Shown here: one piece after another, positions 1 to 6,025 of the stretch
Position numbering within the stretch: position 1 is the stretch's first letter
How the letters are laid out: the number at the start of each line of letters is the position of its first letter
Assembly (NCBI GenBank): GCA_964641545.1
Contig: CAZXLT010000022.1
Coordinates: 1 to 7,987, forward strand
Direction: 5' to 3'
DNA length: 7,987 nt
Source of the DNA: CAZXLT01 sp964641545
GTDB taxonomy: Bacteria > Patescibacteriota > Saccharimonadia > Saccharimonadales > AWTP1-31
The notes under the pieces: generated by a model
What the model saw: the letters and a program-made list of their open reading frames with translations, nothing else
What the model was told of the DNA's origin: nothing
Databases searched by the model: none
Made by a program: the position numbers and the translations under genes

Positions 1-54
1 TTGGTGCCCTTGACCGACTTTCTTTCGAACACCTTTTACAGTGGTTAAGCGGTC
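1..54. other. Left flank of the window; no gene supported, possible attachment-site remnant
   Basis: This short stretch lies downstream of the leftward HEPN-like gene. Its first seven bases, TTGGTGC, are identical to 7933-7939, which cover the CCA end, discriminator base and first acceptor base of the tRNA-Gly gene at the other end of the window. If the element integrated at the tRNA 3' end, a short copy of this kind would be expected at the far boundary. Seven bases is a weak match, and sequence upstream of position 1 is not available. A rightward frame is open from 1 to a TAA at 46-48 (15 codons) and could be the end of a truncated gene, but it is too short to judge. I see no terminator hairpin. 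Confidence 0.2.
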
Positions 55-678
55 TTACTTTGTTAAATAATAGATGAAATGTTTAGAGACATACTCTGCC
101 GTTCTATCTATATCCTCTTGCGATTGATTCAAGATTGCCTTGTATGCTTTTATCCGGGCTTCTCTTAGGTTAGCCAGACACTTACGCGTAGAAACAATGT
201 GTGTACCACTCTCTCCATGGACTTTTGCTAATGGCAGCTCACTATCAGAAAACCCGCGCGTAAATACAAACCCGTTTATCGAGTAATGGTGTGATAAGGA
301 ATTACGAAGTCTCCACAAAACTTTTGTGAGTGGCTTAGGGTAGCCAAAGAAAAGTTCGGCGCTCTCCTTGAACCACTCTCCGTTTTTATTCTTGGGCGGC
401 TGTTCTTTTTTATGGTAAGCCCTTGCTATTACTTCAATAGCTGAACAGTACACCAGTAACGGTGAAACGTAAGGTAAATCAATATAGAGTTTACTCTCCT
501 CTTTTTCTTCAAGCCCCAACTTCCTAAGTCTACCCGGTAGTCCAATTGCGTACTGTAAATCTCTTTCAAGCTCAATTAAGACACTCCGTCTTTGACGAGT
601 TCCTGCGCTATACGTCTCAAAGCTCTGTTCTATAAAGAATTCTCTAAGTATTTCTTTTGAGCTTTTAAAGCTTGTCAT
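55..678 (-). CDS. HEPN-like domain protein, candidate toxin or defence ribonuclease
   Basis: This 207-residue soluble protein has no signal peptide or membrane segment. I do not recognise a named family with certainty. The useful motif is R125-N-S-L-S-H130-H-Y, an R-X4-H arrangement with polar residues after the Arg. It matches the catalytic signature of HEPN ribonucleases, and the surrounding sequence is largely helical, as HEPN folds are. Known HEPN proteins often act as RNA-cutting toxins or abortive-infection effectors, usually beside an antitoxin or nucleotidyltransferase. Here the upstream neighbour is an XRE regulator whose stop lies 12 nt before this ATG, so the two are probably co-transcribed with the regulator first. 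No good Shine-Dalgarno precedes the ATG, which suggests coupled translation. A host-interaction or purely structural role is also possible. The gene is well supported; the function is inferred from one motif and its context. Confidence 0.8.
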   Translation of the reverse strand: MTSFKSSKEILREFFIEQSFETYSAGTRQRRSVLIELERDLQYAIGLPGRLRKLGLEEKEESKLYIDLPYVSPLLVYCSAIEVIARAYHKKEQPPKNKNGEWFKESAELFFGYPKPLTKVLWRLRNSLSHHYSINGFVFTRGFSDSELPLAKVHGESGTHIVSTRKCLANLREARIKAYKAILNQSQEDIDRTAEYVSKHFIYYLTK

Positions 679-690
679 ACTTATGTATGA

Positions 691-909
691 CTATAGTAAA
701 TCAATGGATTTAATCTTCAGGACCCTCATAATGCTCTGAAGTTTTTCAAAGGATGGGTTTTCTTCACCGCGTTCTACACGAGCATAAAAGTTTACATGGA
801 CACCGGATTTTGTAGCAACTTCAAGCTGGGTCAACTTTAAGGCTTCACGAGCTTTTTTTAAACGCTCGCCAAGTTCTTTCCGTGCTTTCTCTTGCTCATC
901 ACTAGCCAT
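691..909 (-). CDS. XRE/Cro-C1-type helix-turn-helix transcriptional regulator
   Basis: This 72-residue protein is essentially one HTH_3 (XRE) domain. Residues 12-72 carry the family pattern: an N-terminal helix with LKKAREALKLTQ, the turn and recognition helix VATKSGVHVNFYARVERGEE, then NPSFEKLQSIMRVL. It should bind DNA as a dimer, and at this length it has no separate effector or protease-sensing domain. It is the first gene of a two-gene leftward unit with the HEPN-like gene, the layout of many toxin-antitoxin and element-control pairs. The ATG at 909 is supported by a perfect -10 hexamer ending 8 nt upstream, which would place transcription initiation at or just before the ATG. A dyad, ATATACGGATAT, overlaps the start codon and the -10, consistent with autorepression. 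Almost the same sequence lies in the recombinase promoter. Confidence 0.9.
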   Translation of the reverse strand: MASDEQEKARKELGERLKKAREALKLTQLEVATKSGVHVNFYARVERGEENPSFEKLQSIMRVLKIKSIDLL

Positions 910-919
910 ATACGGATAT
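908..919. promoter_or_regulatory. Candidate operator overlapping the XRE start and -10 (ATATACGGATAT)
   Basis: This is a 12-bp imperfect palindrome centred between 913 and 914, with 10 of 12 positions self-complementary. It overlaps both the -10 element and the start codon of the XRE gene, so a bound protein would block initiation. The core TATACGGATA recurs exactly at 6068-6077 in the promoter of the recombinase unit. Binding by the XRE protein is inferred from position and dyad symmetry. Confidence 0.45.
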
Positions 920-926
920 TATAACA
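918..926 (-). promoter_or_regulatory. Extended -10 promoter of the XRE-HEPN unit (TGTTATAAT)
   Basis: On the minus strand the sequence reads TGTTATAAT, a perfect TATAAT preceded by the TGN extension. It is followed by 8 nt and then the XRE ATG at 909. No convincing -35 hexamer lies 16-18 bp upstream, which is normal for extended -10 promoters. The expected start of transcription falls within a few bases of the ATG, giving a leaderless or nearly leaderless mRNA. No Shine-Dalgarno is present. The promoter sits against the 3' end of the metal transporter gene. Confidence 0.6.
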
Positions 927-928
927 CC

Positions 929-1819
929 TCAGTGCTGTTCGTGTTCTTCGTGTGTGGTAGAGTCTTCAAACTCGACCTCAATTGTTGTATGCCTAAAGTT
1001 AAATTTGTCAGCCAACAGTTTCTTAGCAACTTCGACAGTTTTGCGGCTTTCTTTGTATTTTCCTTCGTCAACTATGAGATGACAGCTAAAAGCGTAGTAA
1101 TCGTCGTCAATAGTCCAAGCGTGAATATCGTCTACGCCTACAACATCGTCTAACTTTTCAAGGCTGAGCTTTACTATACGTAAGTCAATGTCGCCAGGCA
1201 CACCTTCGAGCAGAATATGTAGCGCGTCTTTAATAATGCCAATAGTTGAATAGAGCAGCATAAACGCAATGAGAATACCAACAGCGCTGTCCAGCCATGT
1301 CCAACCAAACATGGCAATAGCGAGTCCGGCCAGTAGCGCACCAACGGAGCTAAGAGTGTCGTATAGCATATTAGTGTATGCCGTACGAGCGTTTAAGTTA
1401 TGGCGCTGTTTGCTTAAGAGGTAAGCAATACCCCCGTTAATGGCAATTCCGACTGCCGCCACGCTGGCAACGACGATTCCTGGCACTACTTTGGCTTCGC
1501 CTATTCTCTGAATGGCTTCAACGCCAATAAATGTCGCTATGGCTACAAGAATTCCAGCGTTCAGGAGTGAGGCAATTATTTTCGCCCTGCCGTAACCGTA
1601 AGAGCGTTTTTCATCAGCATGTCGTTTGCCAATACGTTCAGCAATATACGCAATACAAAGCGTTAAACTGTCGGTCAGATTATGAGCAGCATCGGCTATC
1701 AACGCTAGGCTGCCGGTGGTGATACCAACCGTCATCTCAAAGACGGTAAAACCAGTGTTAAGTATCAGACCTAGTTTGAATGTCTCATGCGTATCGTGCG
1801 ATGTTTGATTTTGACTCAT
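929..1819 (-). CDS. Cation diffusion facilitator (CDF) family metal efflux transporter, CzcD/ZitB-like
   Basis: This 296-residue inner-membrane protein is full length for the CDF family. These transporters export divalent metals, typically Zn2+, Cd2+ or Co2+, in exchange for protons. Visible features are about six membrane segments within residues 14-205, the TM2 metal site H46-N-L-T-D50 in the conserved context SLALIADAAHNLTDS, and a cytoplasmic C-terminal domain with the DIHAW motif (H233), H247 and H277. The C-terminus is His/Glu rich (HEEHEQH). The TM5 half of the transport site reads N150-M-L-Y-D154 where CzcD/ZitB proteins have HxxxD, so metal preference may differ. The TM4-TM5 loop lacks the long His-rich stretch of some zinc exporters. 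The ATG lies 4 nt after the cupredoxin stop, so it is the last gene of the six-gene operon and probably translationally coupled. Confidence 0.93.
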   Translation of the reverse strand: MSQNQTSHDTHETFKLGLILNTGFTVFEMTVGITTGSLALIADAAHNLTDSLTLCIAYIAERIGKRHADEKRSYGYGRAKIIASLLNAGILVAIATFIGVEAIQRIGEAKVVPGIVVASVAAVGIAINGGIAYLLSKQRHNLNARTAYTNMLYDTLSSVGALLAGLAIAMFGWTWLDSAVGILIAFMLLYSTIGIIKDALHILLEGVPGDIDLRIVKLSLEKLDDVVGVDDIHAWTIDDDYYAFSCHLIVDEGKYKESRKTVEVAKKLLADKFNFRHTTIEVEFEDSTTHEEHEQH

Positions 1820-1823
1820 TAAC

Positions 1824-2345
1824 TTATTCTACTACTGTTACAGAGCCTTTCATATACGGATGAGGTGAACAATGATAAGGATCTTTTCCAGCTTCATTAA
1901 AGGTAAAGCTGTAACTTTCTCCTTTTGCAAGCAACTGTCCAGCAAACACCCCTGGCCTAACTTCGTCTAATGTTGGAGCGTCATGTGCTGCATCATCGTC
2001 ATCGTGCTCTTTCATAACATTGTGTTTCACATCATCTCGGTTAGTCCAGGTCACGGTCGTACCTTTTTTAATCTTGATATTAGGCTGCCCATACTTGAAG
2101 TCTTTGATGTCCATGGAGACGGCAGCTTGATTAGTCAAATCCACCAGCTCACCAAGACTTTCGCTGTCCTTATTGTGATGGCCATCACTGTTGGTCTCAT
2201 CGTGTTCAGCAGTTTTTGGAATTGATTTTGAAGCTGATTCTTTTGTAGCGAGACTATATATGTAGACAGTAAGTCCACTAACCAACAGTATGATGAGGAG
2301 TATCCCTACGATTTTACTTGGCCGATTGCTCATTGTTCTTTTCAT
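1824..2345 (-). CDS. Membrane-anchored cupredoxin (type 1 blue-copper protein)
   Basis: This 173-residue protein has an N-terminal membrane anchor (about residues 12-32), a charged His/Asp-rich linker (34-68) and one plastocyanin/azurin-type domain (about 75-173). The type 1 copper ligands are all visible: H108 in VKHNV, then C159, H162 and M165 in YHCSPHPYMKG, the usual C-x2-H-x2-M spacing. It should sit outside the membrane and carry electrons or bind copper. Between the first ligand and the rest there is an acidic His-containing insert (HDDDDAAHDAP, about 114-124) that could bind extra metal. No lipobox is seen, so the anchor is probably uncleaved. A SD-like AGAAAGAA lies just before the ATG, and the upstream gene ends 9 nt away. 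M5 is an alternative start. The fold is clear; the redox partner is unknown. Confidence 0.9.
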   Translation of the reverse strand: MKRTMSNRPSKIVGILLIILLVSGLTVYIYSLATKESASKSIPKTAEHDETNSDGHHNKDSESLGELVDLTNQAAVSMDIKDFKYGQPNIKIKKGTTVTWTNRDDVKHNVMKEHDDDDAAHDAPTLDEVRPGVFAGQLLAKGESYSFTFNEAGKDPYHCSPHPYMKGSVTVVE

Positions 2346-2354
2346 ATGTTCTTT

Positions 2355-2969
2355 CTACCAGTGCATTGCGGCGTTAAGATCTTTTTCGACTGCGTCCATT
2401 GCTGGGCCGAAATCCTGCCCCGCGTCAACCTTATCTTCTAACTTTGAAGCAAAGTTATGTAGCTTATTCATCTCATCATTGGCGTGAGCCAGTGTTTTGC
2501 TCTGATCTCCTAGCAGGTCACATAAACGCTTAACCAAATTTTTCTTTTTGATATCAGTGCCCTCTTGCTTGGCTTTGTCCATGTAGGTTATAGCGGCCTT
2601 GTTCTGCTCAATCATTTCGGCTACCAGCTTTGTCTGGTAGCCAGCTTTGGATGACGAGTTTTGCGAGGCCTTAAAGTTGCGTAGTCGATTTTCTGAAATG
2701 TTAAGGTGGGCATTAGCGTAGTCGACATTTGATCTCGCTGCTTTTAGCCGGACTATTTCTACACTTCGCTCTATCGGGTCAATACCGACTCGATGTCGAA
2801 GAGGTGTAAAGTGAATGACGAGGAGCCAAAACAACGGAATGAAAAACAAAGGCAAGGCGACCATAAAGATTCTTTTAGCAATTTTACGACCAGATTTCTT
2901 GCGTTGGCCTTTTTTAGCCACTGGTTCGGTTTGAATCTCCACATCGTGTTTTTGCTTTTCGTCTGTCAT
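2355..2969 (-). CDS. Membrane-anchored helical/coiled-coil protein of unknown function
   Basis: This 204-residue protein belongs to no family I can name firmly. It has a basic cytoplasmic N-terminus (residues 1-33, rich in K and R), one membrane segment (about 34-54), and a C-terminal region of about 145 residues that is almost entirely charged amphipathic helix, probably extracytoplasmic. The latter includes ERSVEIVRLKAARSNVDYA and SENRLRNFKASQ. The pattern faintly recalls the helical DUF5667-type domains of envelope proteins, but that is only an impression. One cysteine (C150) is present, and there is no His-rich motif. It lies between the DsbA-like gene (39 nt upstream) and the cupredoxin gene (9 nt downstream), so it is co-transcribed and may scaffold or partner these proteins. 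AGGAGA precedes the ATG at a rather long spacing of about 12 nt. Confidence 0.78.
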   Translation of the reverse strand: MTDEKQKHDVEIQTEPVAKKGQRKKSGRKIAKRIFMVALPLFFIPLFWLLVIHFTPLRHRVGIDPIERSVEIVRLKAARSNVDYANAHLNISENRLRNFKASQNSSSKAGYQTKLVAEMIEQNKAAITYMDKAKQEGTDIKKKNLVKRLCDLLGDQSKTLAHANDEMNKLHNFASKLEDKVDAGQDFGPAMDAVEKDLNAAMHW

Positions 2970-3008
2970 TTCGCTTGTCTTCTCCTCTTTACTACTTTCA
3001 GTATATCT

Positions 3009-3782
3009 CTATTGTTGCTGTTCTTGAGCATGCTGTTCGGCAGTTTCACCTGGCGCTAGTCCGCCACCGGCTGGTGTTTGGCCTCCACGCGGCGAAGGTG
3101 ATTGGCTCTGCGAAGCGGGTGCTTGCTGTACCGGTCGTGGGGTTGGTGTTATACCGGCTGCCTTGAGGGCATCCTCGACTAACTTCGAGAGGTCATCGAG
3201 AGTTTGGCCTGGCTTGTCTACTTTCTTTCCATTGAGTACGAAAGTTGGCGTGCCATTTCCGCCGATTTTCTTCACCGCATCCAGATCTGCATTTATGACT
3301 GCATTAACTTCTGAACTCATACGATCAATCTTGAACTTGGTCATATCTATTCCTAGTGACTGCGCGTAGCCATCAAAGGTCGTTTGAGGGTCTGGCATTT
3401 GTTCCCACTGTTTCTGGCCTTGGAAAATCTGGTCGTGCATTTCCCAGAACTTGCCTTGACGTGCGGCCGCCTCTGCCGATCGAGCTGCTTGACGGGCAAA
3501 CTTATGATCACCGCCCTCAATTGGGAAGTATTTAACCTCAAAACGTAGCTGGTCTTTATACTTTTCTTTTAACTGTTGAACAATTGGGAAGTATGCATAG
3601 CAAGCTTCACACTGAAAATCCACGAACTCTGTAAGCGTGACTTTACTGTCAGCTTTACCATAAACATTAGTCGAGCCCTTTCCAGTGCTACTGCCTACAG
3701 GCTCGCTTTTATTGGTGAGCTTAAAAACTCCGAGTAAAGCAGCAATGATCACAACTAATATAACTACAAAACGTTTATCCAT
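3009..3782 (-). CDS. Membrane-anchored DsbA-like thiol-disulfide oxidoreductase
   Basis: This 257-residue protein has an N-terminal membrane anchor (about 5-22), a thioredoxin-fold domain with a DsbA-type helical insertion (about 38-210) and a low-complexity tail. The active site is C58-E-A-C61 in FVDFQCEACYAYFP, and the cis-proline loop is GNGTPTF (P179). These are hallmarks of the DsbA_4/BdbD-like group that introduces or isomerises disulfides in exported proteins. The tail (about 212-257) is rich in Pro, Gln, Ser and Gly and is probably disordered or wall-spanning. AGGAGT sits 3 nt before the ATG at 3782, supporting this start. The other exported proteins of the operon contain cysteines that could be substrates, such as C89/C282 and C45/C49 of the two genes before it. 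A role in metal-site maturation is inferred. Confidence 0.9.
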   Translation of the reverse strand: MDKRFVVILVVIIAALLGVFKLTNKSEPVGSSTGKGSTNVYGKADSKVTLTEFVDFQCEACYAYFPIVQQLKEKYKDQLRFEVKYFPIEGGDHKFARQAARSAEAAARQGKFWEMHDQIFQGQKQWEQMPDPQTTFDGYAQSLGIDMTKFKIDRMSSEVNAVINADLDAVKKIGGNGTPTFVLNGKKVDKPGQTLDDLSKLVEDALKAAGITPTPRPVQQAPASQSQSPSPRGGQTPAGGGLAPGETAEQHAQEQQQ

Positions 3783-3785
3783 ATT

Positions 3786-3791
3786 ACTCCT
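3786..3791 (-). promoter_or_regulatory. Ribosome binding site of the DsbA-like gene
   Basis: AGGAGT on the minus strand lies 3 nt upstream of the ATG at 3782. It is a strong Shine-Dalgarno core and fixes the start. The 46-nt gap before this gene holds no clear promoter or terminator. Confidence 0.6.
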
Positions 3792-3828
3792 AAATATTAA
3801 ATACTAACGGTCGAGTAAGCAGTTAGGT

Positions 3829-4176
3829 TCAATATCTAAGGTGAGTTGTGAGAAGTGTTTGTTGTTGCCTATAGCCGAACCATAGTGTGGCTGCTAAGAG
3901 AGGTAAATAGAGCAAGGACAGGTTTGTTGCGATAGACAACCATGCAAAGGGAGGTGGTGTTGGTTCTTTGTCATCTTCGTCCTTAACTTGAGAGATTGGA
4001 CTCTGGAAAACATGCTGACTGTGGCTATGACAACTCGTGTCACAGGAAACTGCCGACTGACTTTGGCCAGATACTTTGAGATGTTCGCCAACATTGGGCA
4101 CTGAGCAAATGAGCAAGACTGCACCCAGCGTGAAGCCGAGTATTGATGCAGCTAGAGCTTTGCTTATCCGCCGCAT
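3829..4176 (-). CDS. Small two-helix membrane protein with a Cys/His cluster
   Basis: This 115-residue protein belongs to no family I recognise. It has a membrane segment at about 8-26, an extracytoplasmic loop of about 50 residues, a second segment at about 79-101 and a short basic tail. The loop carries C45-D-T-S-C49-H-S-H-S-Q-H55, two cysteines and three histidines within eleven residues, which looks like a metal-binding or redox-active site. An acidic patch (KDEDDKE) and a triple proline precede the second helix. The gene overlaps the end of the upstream His-rich gene by 13 nt, and its ATG is preceded by AGGAGA at 6 nt, so the two are translationally coupled and likely work together. A small copper or zinc chaperone, or a DsbA substrate, are possibilities from context only. 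Confidence 0.75.
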   Translation of the reverse strand: MRRISKALAASILGFTLGAVLLICSVPNVGEHLKVSGQSQSAVSCDTSCHSHSQHVFQSPISQVKDEDDKEPTPPPFAWLSIATNLSLLYLPLLAATLWFGYRQQQTLLTTHLRY

Positions 4177-5018
4177 GTACTATCTCCTAGAGGTTCAAGC
4201 TGATTAAATCGTTCTTTAATCTGCTGATCAGTTGGTTTATCTTTCTGGGAAAAGATGACCACATTGCCAATTAGATTGTTAATACGGGTTAGCTTTTCTT
4301 TTTCCGTTTCGACTTTAGCTGAAGACGGACTAGAGCTTGAGTGATCTTCATCTTCATGCGCGTAGGCTTTAGGCACTATCTTTTCGAGCAGGCTCGACTT
4401 TTGCTTATTGGTTTCGTGTGCCGGTGAGTTGCTAGTTACACCAAAGAATGCTTCTAAATCCTGGTTTTTCCAATCTTCAAAGTTCTTTTCCTTGTAGCCG
4501 TTTTCGTCACCAATAAATACGTAAAAGTTAGAGTCTTTTGGTACCGCTGGTAGATAATCACCATGTGTGGTTACTCTCTGAATGTCTTTAAGATCATCTA
4601 GCTTATAGCCAAGGGCGTTCTTCATACCGCCGATGTAATTCCAGCCATAATACTTCATAACCATGCCGCCGGTCATGCCCTCCCAATGGATATGGGTAAA
4701 CTGGTCTTTATTGTCATGGAAGTGAATCGGCTGCTCTGGCAAGTTAGCGTTGCATTGATCTTTGGCGTAGCCAGTTTGGTAGGCTTTGCTGCTAAAGTCT
4801 TCGGCTTTACCGTCCACCAGTACTTGCATACGAAAGTGGAAATGTTCGAACTTTGGATCTCGGATAACGGCTGGTGATGCGGCATATATGTAACCGAACC
4901 ACGATAACATAAGTACTATAGCCAGCAAAAATACTGTAGCAGCCTTAAAGTACCAACGTTTTATAAACGGCTGTGGCTTATTATGTGAACCACTAGTTTC
5001 ACCCTCTTTTTTGTCCAT
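4164..5018 (-). CDS. Membrane-anchored His-rich exported protein, candidate metal-binding protein
   Basis: This 284-residue protein is the first gene of the six-gene operon. It has a short cytoplasmic N-terminus, one membrane helix (about 25-46) and a large exported domain. I cannot name a family. Conserved-looking metal-type motifs are HFHFRM (H59, H61), IHFHD (H99, H101) and THIHW (H109, H111), followed by a Met/Gly-rich run GMTGGMVMKYYGW (115-126). Residues 221-235 are a His/Asp/Ser-rich linker. Cysteines C89 and C282 could form a disulfide made by the DsbA-like protein two genes downstream. Paired HxH motifs plus methionines in a cupredoxin-containing operon suggest copper or zinc binding, but no catalytic family is visible. 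The ATG at 5018 lies 8 nt after a perfect TATAAT, without a Shine-Dalgarno, suggesting a leaderless mRNA. Confidence 0.85.
   Translation of the reverse strand: MDKKEGETSGSHNKPQPFIKRWYFKAATVFLLAIVLMLSWFGYIYAASPAVIRDPKFEHFHFRMQVLVDGKAEDFSSKAYQTGYAKDQCNANLPEQPIHFHDNKDQFTHIHWEGMTGGMVMKYYGWNYIGGMKNALGYKLDDLKDIQRVTTHGDYLPAVPKDSNFYVFIGDENGYKEKNFEDWKNQDLEAFFGVTSNSPAHETNKQKSSLLEKIVPKAYAHEDEDHSSSSPSSAKVETEKEKLTRINNLIGNVVIFSQKDKPTDQQIKERFNQLEPLGDSTCGG
4183..4188 (-). promoter_or_regulatory. Ribosome binding site of the 115-aa gene, inside the upstream coding end
   Basis: AGGAGA on the minus strand lies 6 nt before the ATG at 4176 and within the last codons of the upstream gene, which ends at 4164. It decides the start and shows that the overlap is a genuine coupled junction. 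Confidence 0.6.
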
Positions 5019-5026
5019 ACCAATTA

Positions 5027-5032
5027 ATTATA
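5027..5032 (-). promoter_or_regulatory. -10 element of the six-gene envelope operon (TATAAT)
   Basis: A perfect TATAAT on the minus strand lies in the 46-nt gap between the replication-relaxation-like gene and the His-rich gene. Eight nucleotides separate it from the ATG at 5018, the same spacing as at the XRE gene. The best -35 at 17 bp is ATGAAG, a poor match, so activity may be low or need an activator. Read-through from the gene upstream is also possible because no terminator is visible. Confidence 0.5.
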
Positions 5033-5064
5033 GCGTATGGGCGTTATTACTTCATGGCTTAACC

Positions 5065-5880
5065 TCACTGTCTTTCAAGATTGGAAATTGTGAGTAACTT
5101 ACCCCCTTCAAATGCATCAGCCCATATAGCTTTATCATTTTCTATTGCAAGCAACCTATCGATAGTAGTTGTATAAAAGTCAAAGTCTTGAATAGAATTA
5201 TGAATAGTTTTCAGCAAACGCTTTTCTACGCTTTCGGACGGGGCGACAAGCAATATGCAGGGATAGTCATCATCTTCCCAGCCTTCCTCTTCTTCATGAT
5301 TTTGAAAACGGCGGATCTGTTTAGCATATATAAAGTATGGCAGTCCTGGCTCCAGCACGCTCAGCATGAACTCGTTTACTTTTGCCTCTTTGGTTTTAGC
5401 CCGCCTAAGGTAAAGATCCGGGCGCGGTAAAGGAAATTCTTCATAACCTGTTAATTCAGATTTAGTAAAGATATGAAAGAGATCTCCATAGTGGCGCCTT
5501 AAAGAAATATAGATACTAATCAGACGAAAACTTCTTTCAACATATGGCAAGTTCTTGTTCATATGCTTGCTTTTATACATGTTGCGCAAGGATTTATCGG
5601 TGATGGACGGATGCTCTAAATCTCTGAGAACTCTAATACTTTTGTTAGCCAAGTAGTAGATGGCTGGTATGTGCCTTAGCTTGAAACTCTTTTCGTACCT
5701 CTTTCCCAAGTACTCATGCCTCACCAATACTTCCAAGCTTCCAAAGATGCTAGATTTACTCTTACCTAGAACTTCAGCTAATAACGGAGCACTGACAAAT
5801 CTAAATTTATGTATAAGCTTTAATATTCTTAATTGTTGTTCTGTTAACTTTCTATCGACTTTAGGTTCTTCTCGTACCAT
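5065..5880 (-). CDS. Winged-helix protein resembling the replication-relaxation family
   Basis: Residues about 11-80 form a winged helix-turn-helix: LTEQQLRILKLIHKFRFVSAP, then LLAEVLGKSKSSIFGSLEVLVRHEYL and a wing leading to IYYLANKSIRVLR. This order, with the 'xYyLa' motif after the wing, resembles replication-relaxation (Replic_Relax) proteins found on plasmids and integrated elements. The C-terminal half (about 110-271) has mixed helix and strand and an acidic patch (HEEEEGWEDDD). I chose the ATG at 5880 (271 aa): GGGAGAAGA lies 10 nt upstream and the homologous part begins soon after. The frame stays open upstream to a TTG at 5964, but those 28 residues look untranslated and include AT-rich promoter-like sequence. 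It is transcribed divergently from the recombinase unit and borders the candidate DnaA box, fitting a role in element replication, partition or transfer. Confidence 0.72.
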   Translation of the reverse strand: MVREEPKVDRKLTEQQLRILKLIHKFRFVSAPLLAEVLGKSKSSIFGSLEVLVRHEYLGKRYEKSFKLRHIPAIYYLANKSIRVLRDLEHPSITDKSLRNMYKSKHMNKNLPYVERSFRLISIYISLRRHYGDLFHIFTKSELTGYEEFPLPRPDLYLRRAKTKEAKVNEFMLSVLEPGLPYFIYAKQIRRFQNHEEEEGWEDDDYPCILLVAPSESVEKRLLKTIHNSIQDFDFYTTTIDRLLAIENDKAIWADAFEGGKLLTISNLERQ

Positions 5881-6016
5881 CGTTTCATACTCTTCTCCCA
5901 CTCCACTGCTAAATATGTAAGTAGCTCTATATGTATATATAAGAGAAGGGATTATTTTTAGCAAGCATAACAGATTAGTTTTTTCTAAAAAGTACGACTA
6001 CCGGTGGCGGTATTAT

Positions 6017-6025
6017 TTATCCACA
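6017..6025 (+). other. Consensus DnaA box (TTATCCACA) with an inverted partner at 6041-6049
   Basis: TTATCCACA at 6017-6025 is an exact match to the classical DnaA box. At 6041-6049 the opposite strand reads AAATCCACA, so seven bases (ATCCACA) form an inverted pair separated by 15 nt of AT-rich sequence. A lone 9-mer can occur by chance, but the partner, the AT-richness and the neighbouring replication-relaxation-like gene make an origin or DnaA-controlled promoter plausible. A simple mRNA hairpin is an alternative. Confidence 0.45.

Noticed and set aside
1..40. A tRNA on the minus strand at the left end (GTTCGAAA and a CCA-like end)
   Set aside because: The stem flanking the TTCGAAA loop does not pair and no acceptor or anticodon arm can be drawn.
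1853..1861. TATACGGAT inside the cupredoxin gene as a third operator
   Set aside because: It encodes part of the copper-ligand loop, lacks the final symmetric bases and is not near a promoter; best explained by chance.
932..3369. Rightward open frames opposite the CDF, cupredoxin, helical and DsbA-like genes (for example 932-1153, 2290-2487, 2793-3059, 3163-3369)
   Set aside because: They are antisense to well-supported genes, have no family features and have low-complexity or Phe/Leu-rich translations typical of antisense frames.
5033..5064. A terminator between the replication-relaxation-like gene and the envelope operon
   Set aside because: No GC-rich hairpin followed by a U tract is present in the 46-nt gap on the transcribed strand.
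5881..5964. Extension of the replication-relaxation-like protein to a TTG at 5964
   Set aside because: The extra 28 residues need a rare start with no Shine-Dalgarno and cover AT-rich promoter-like DNA. The ATG at 5880 has GGGAGAAGA 10 nt upstream and begins just before the winged helix.
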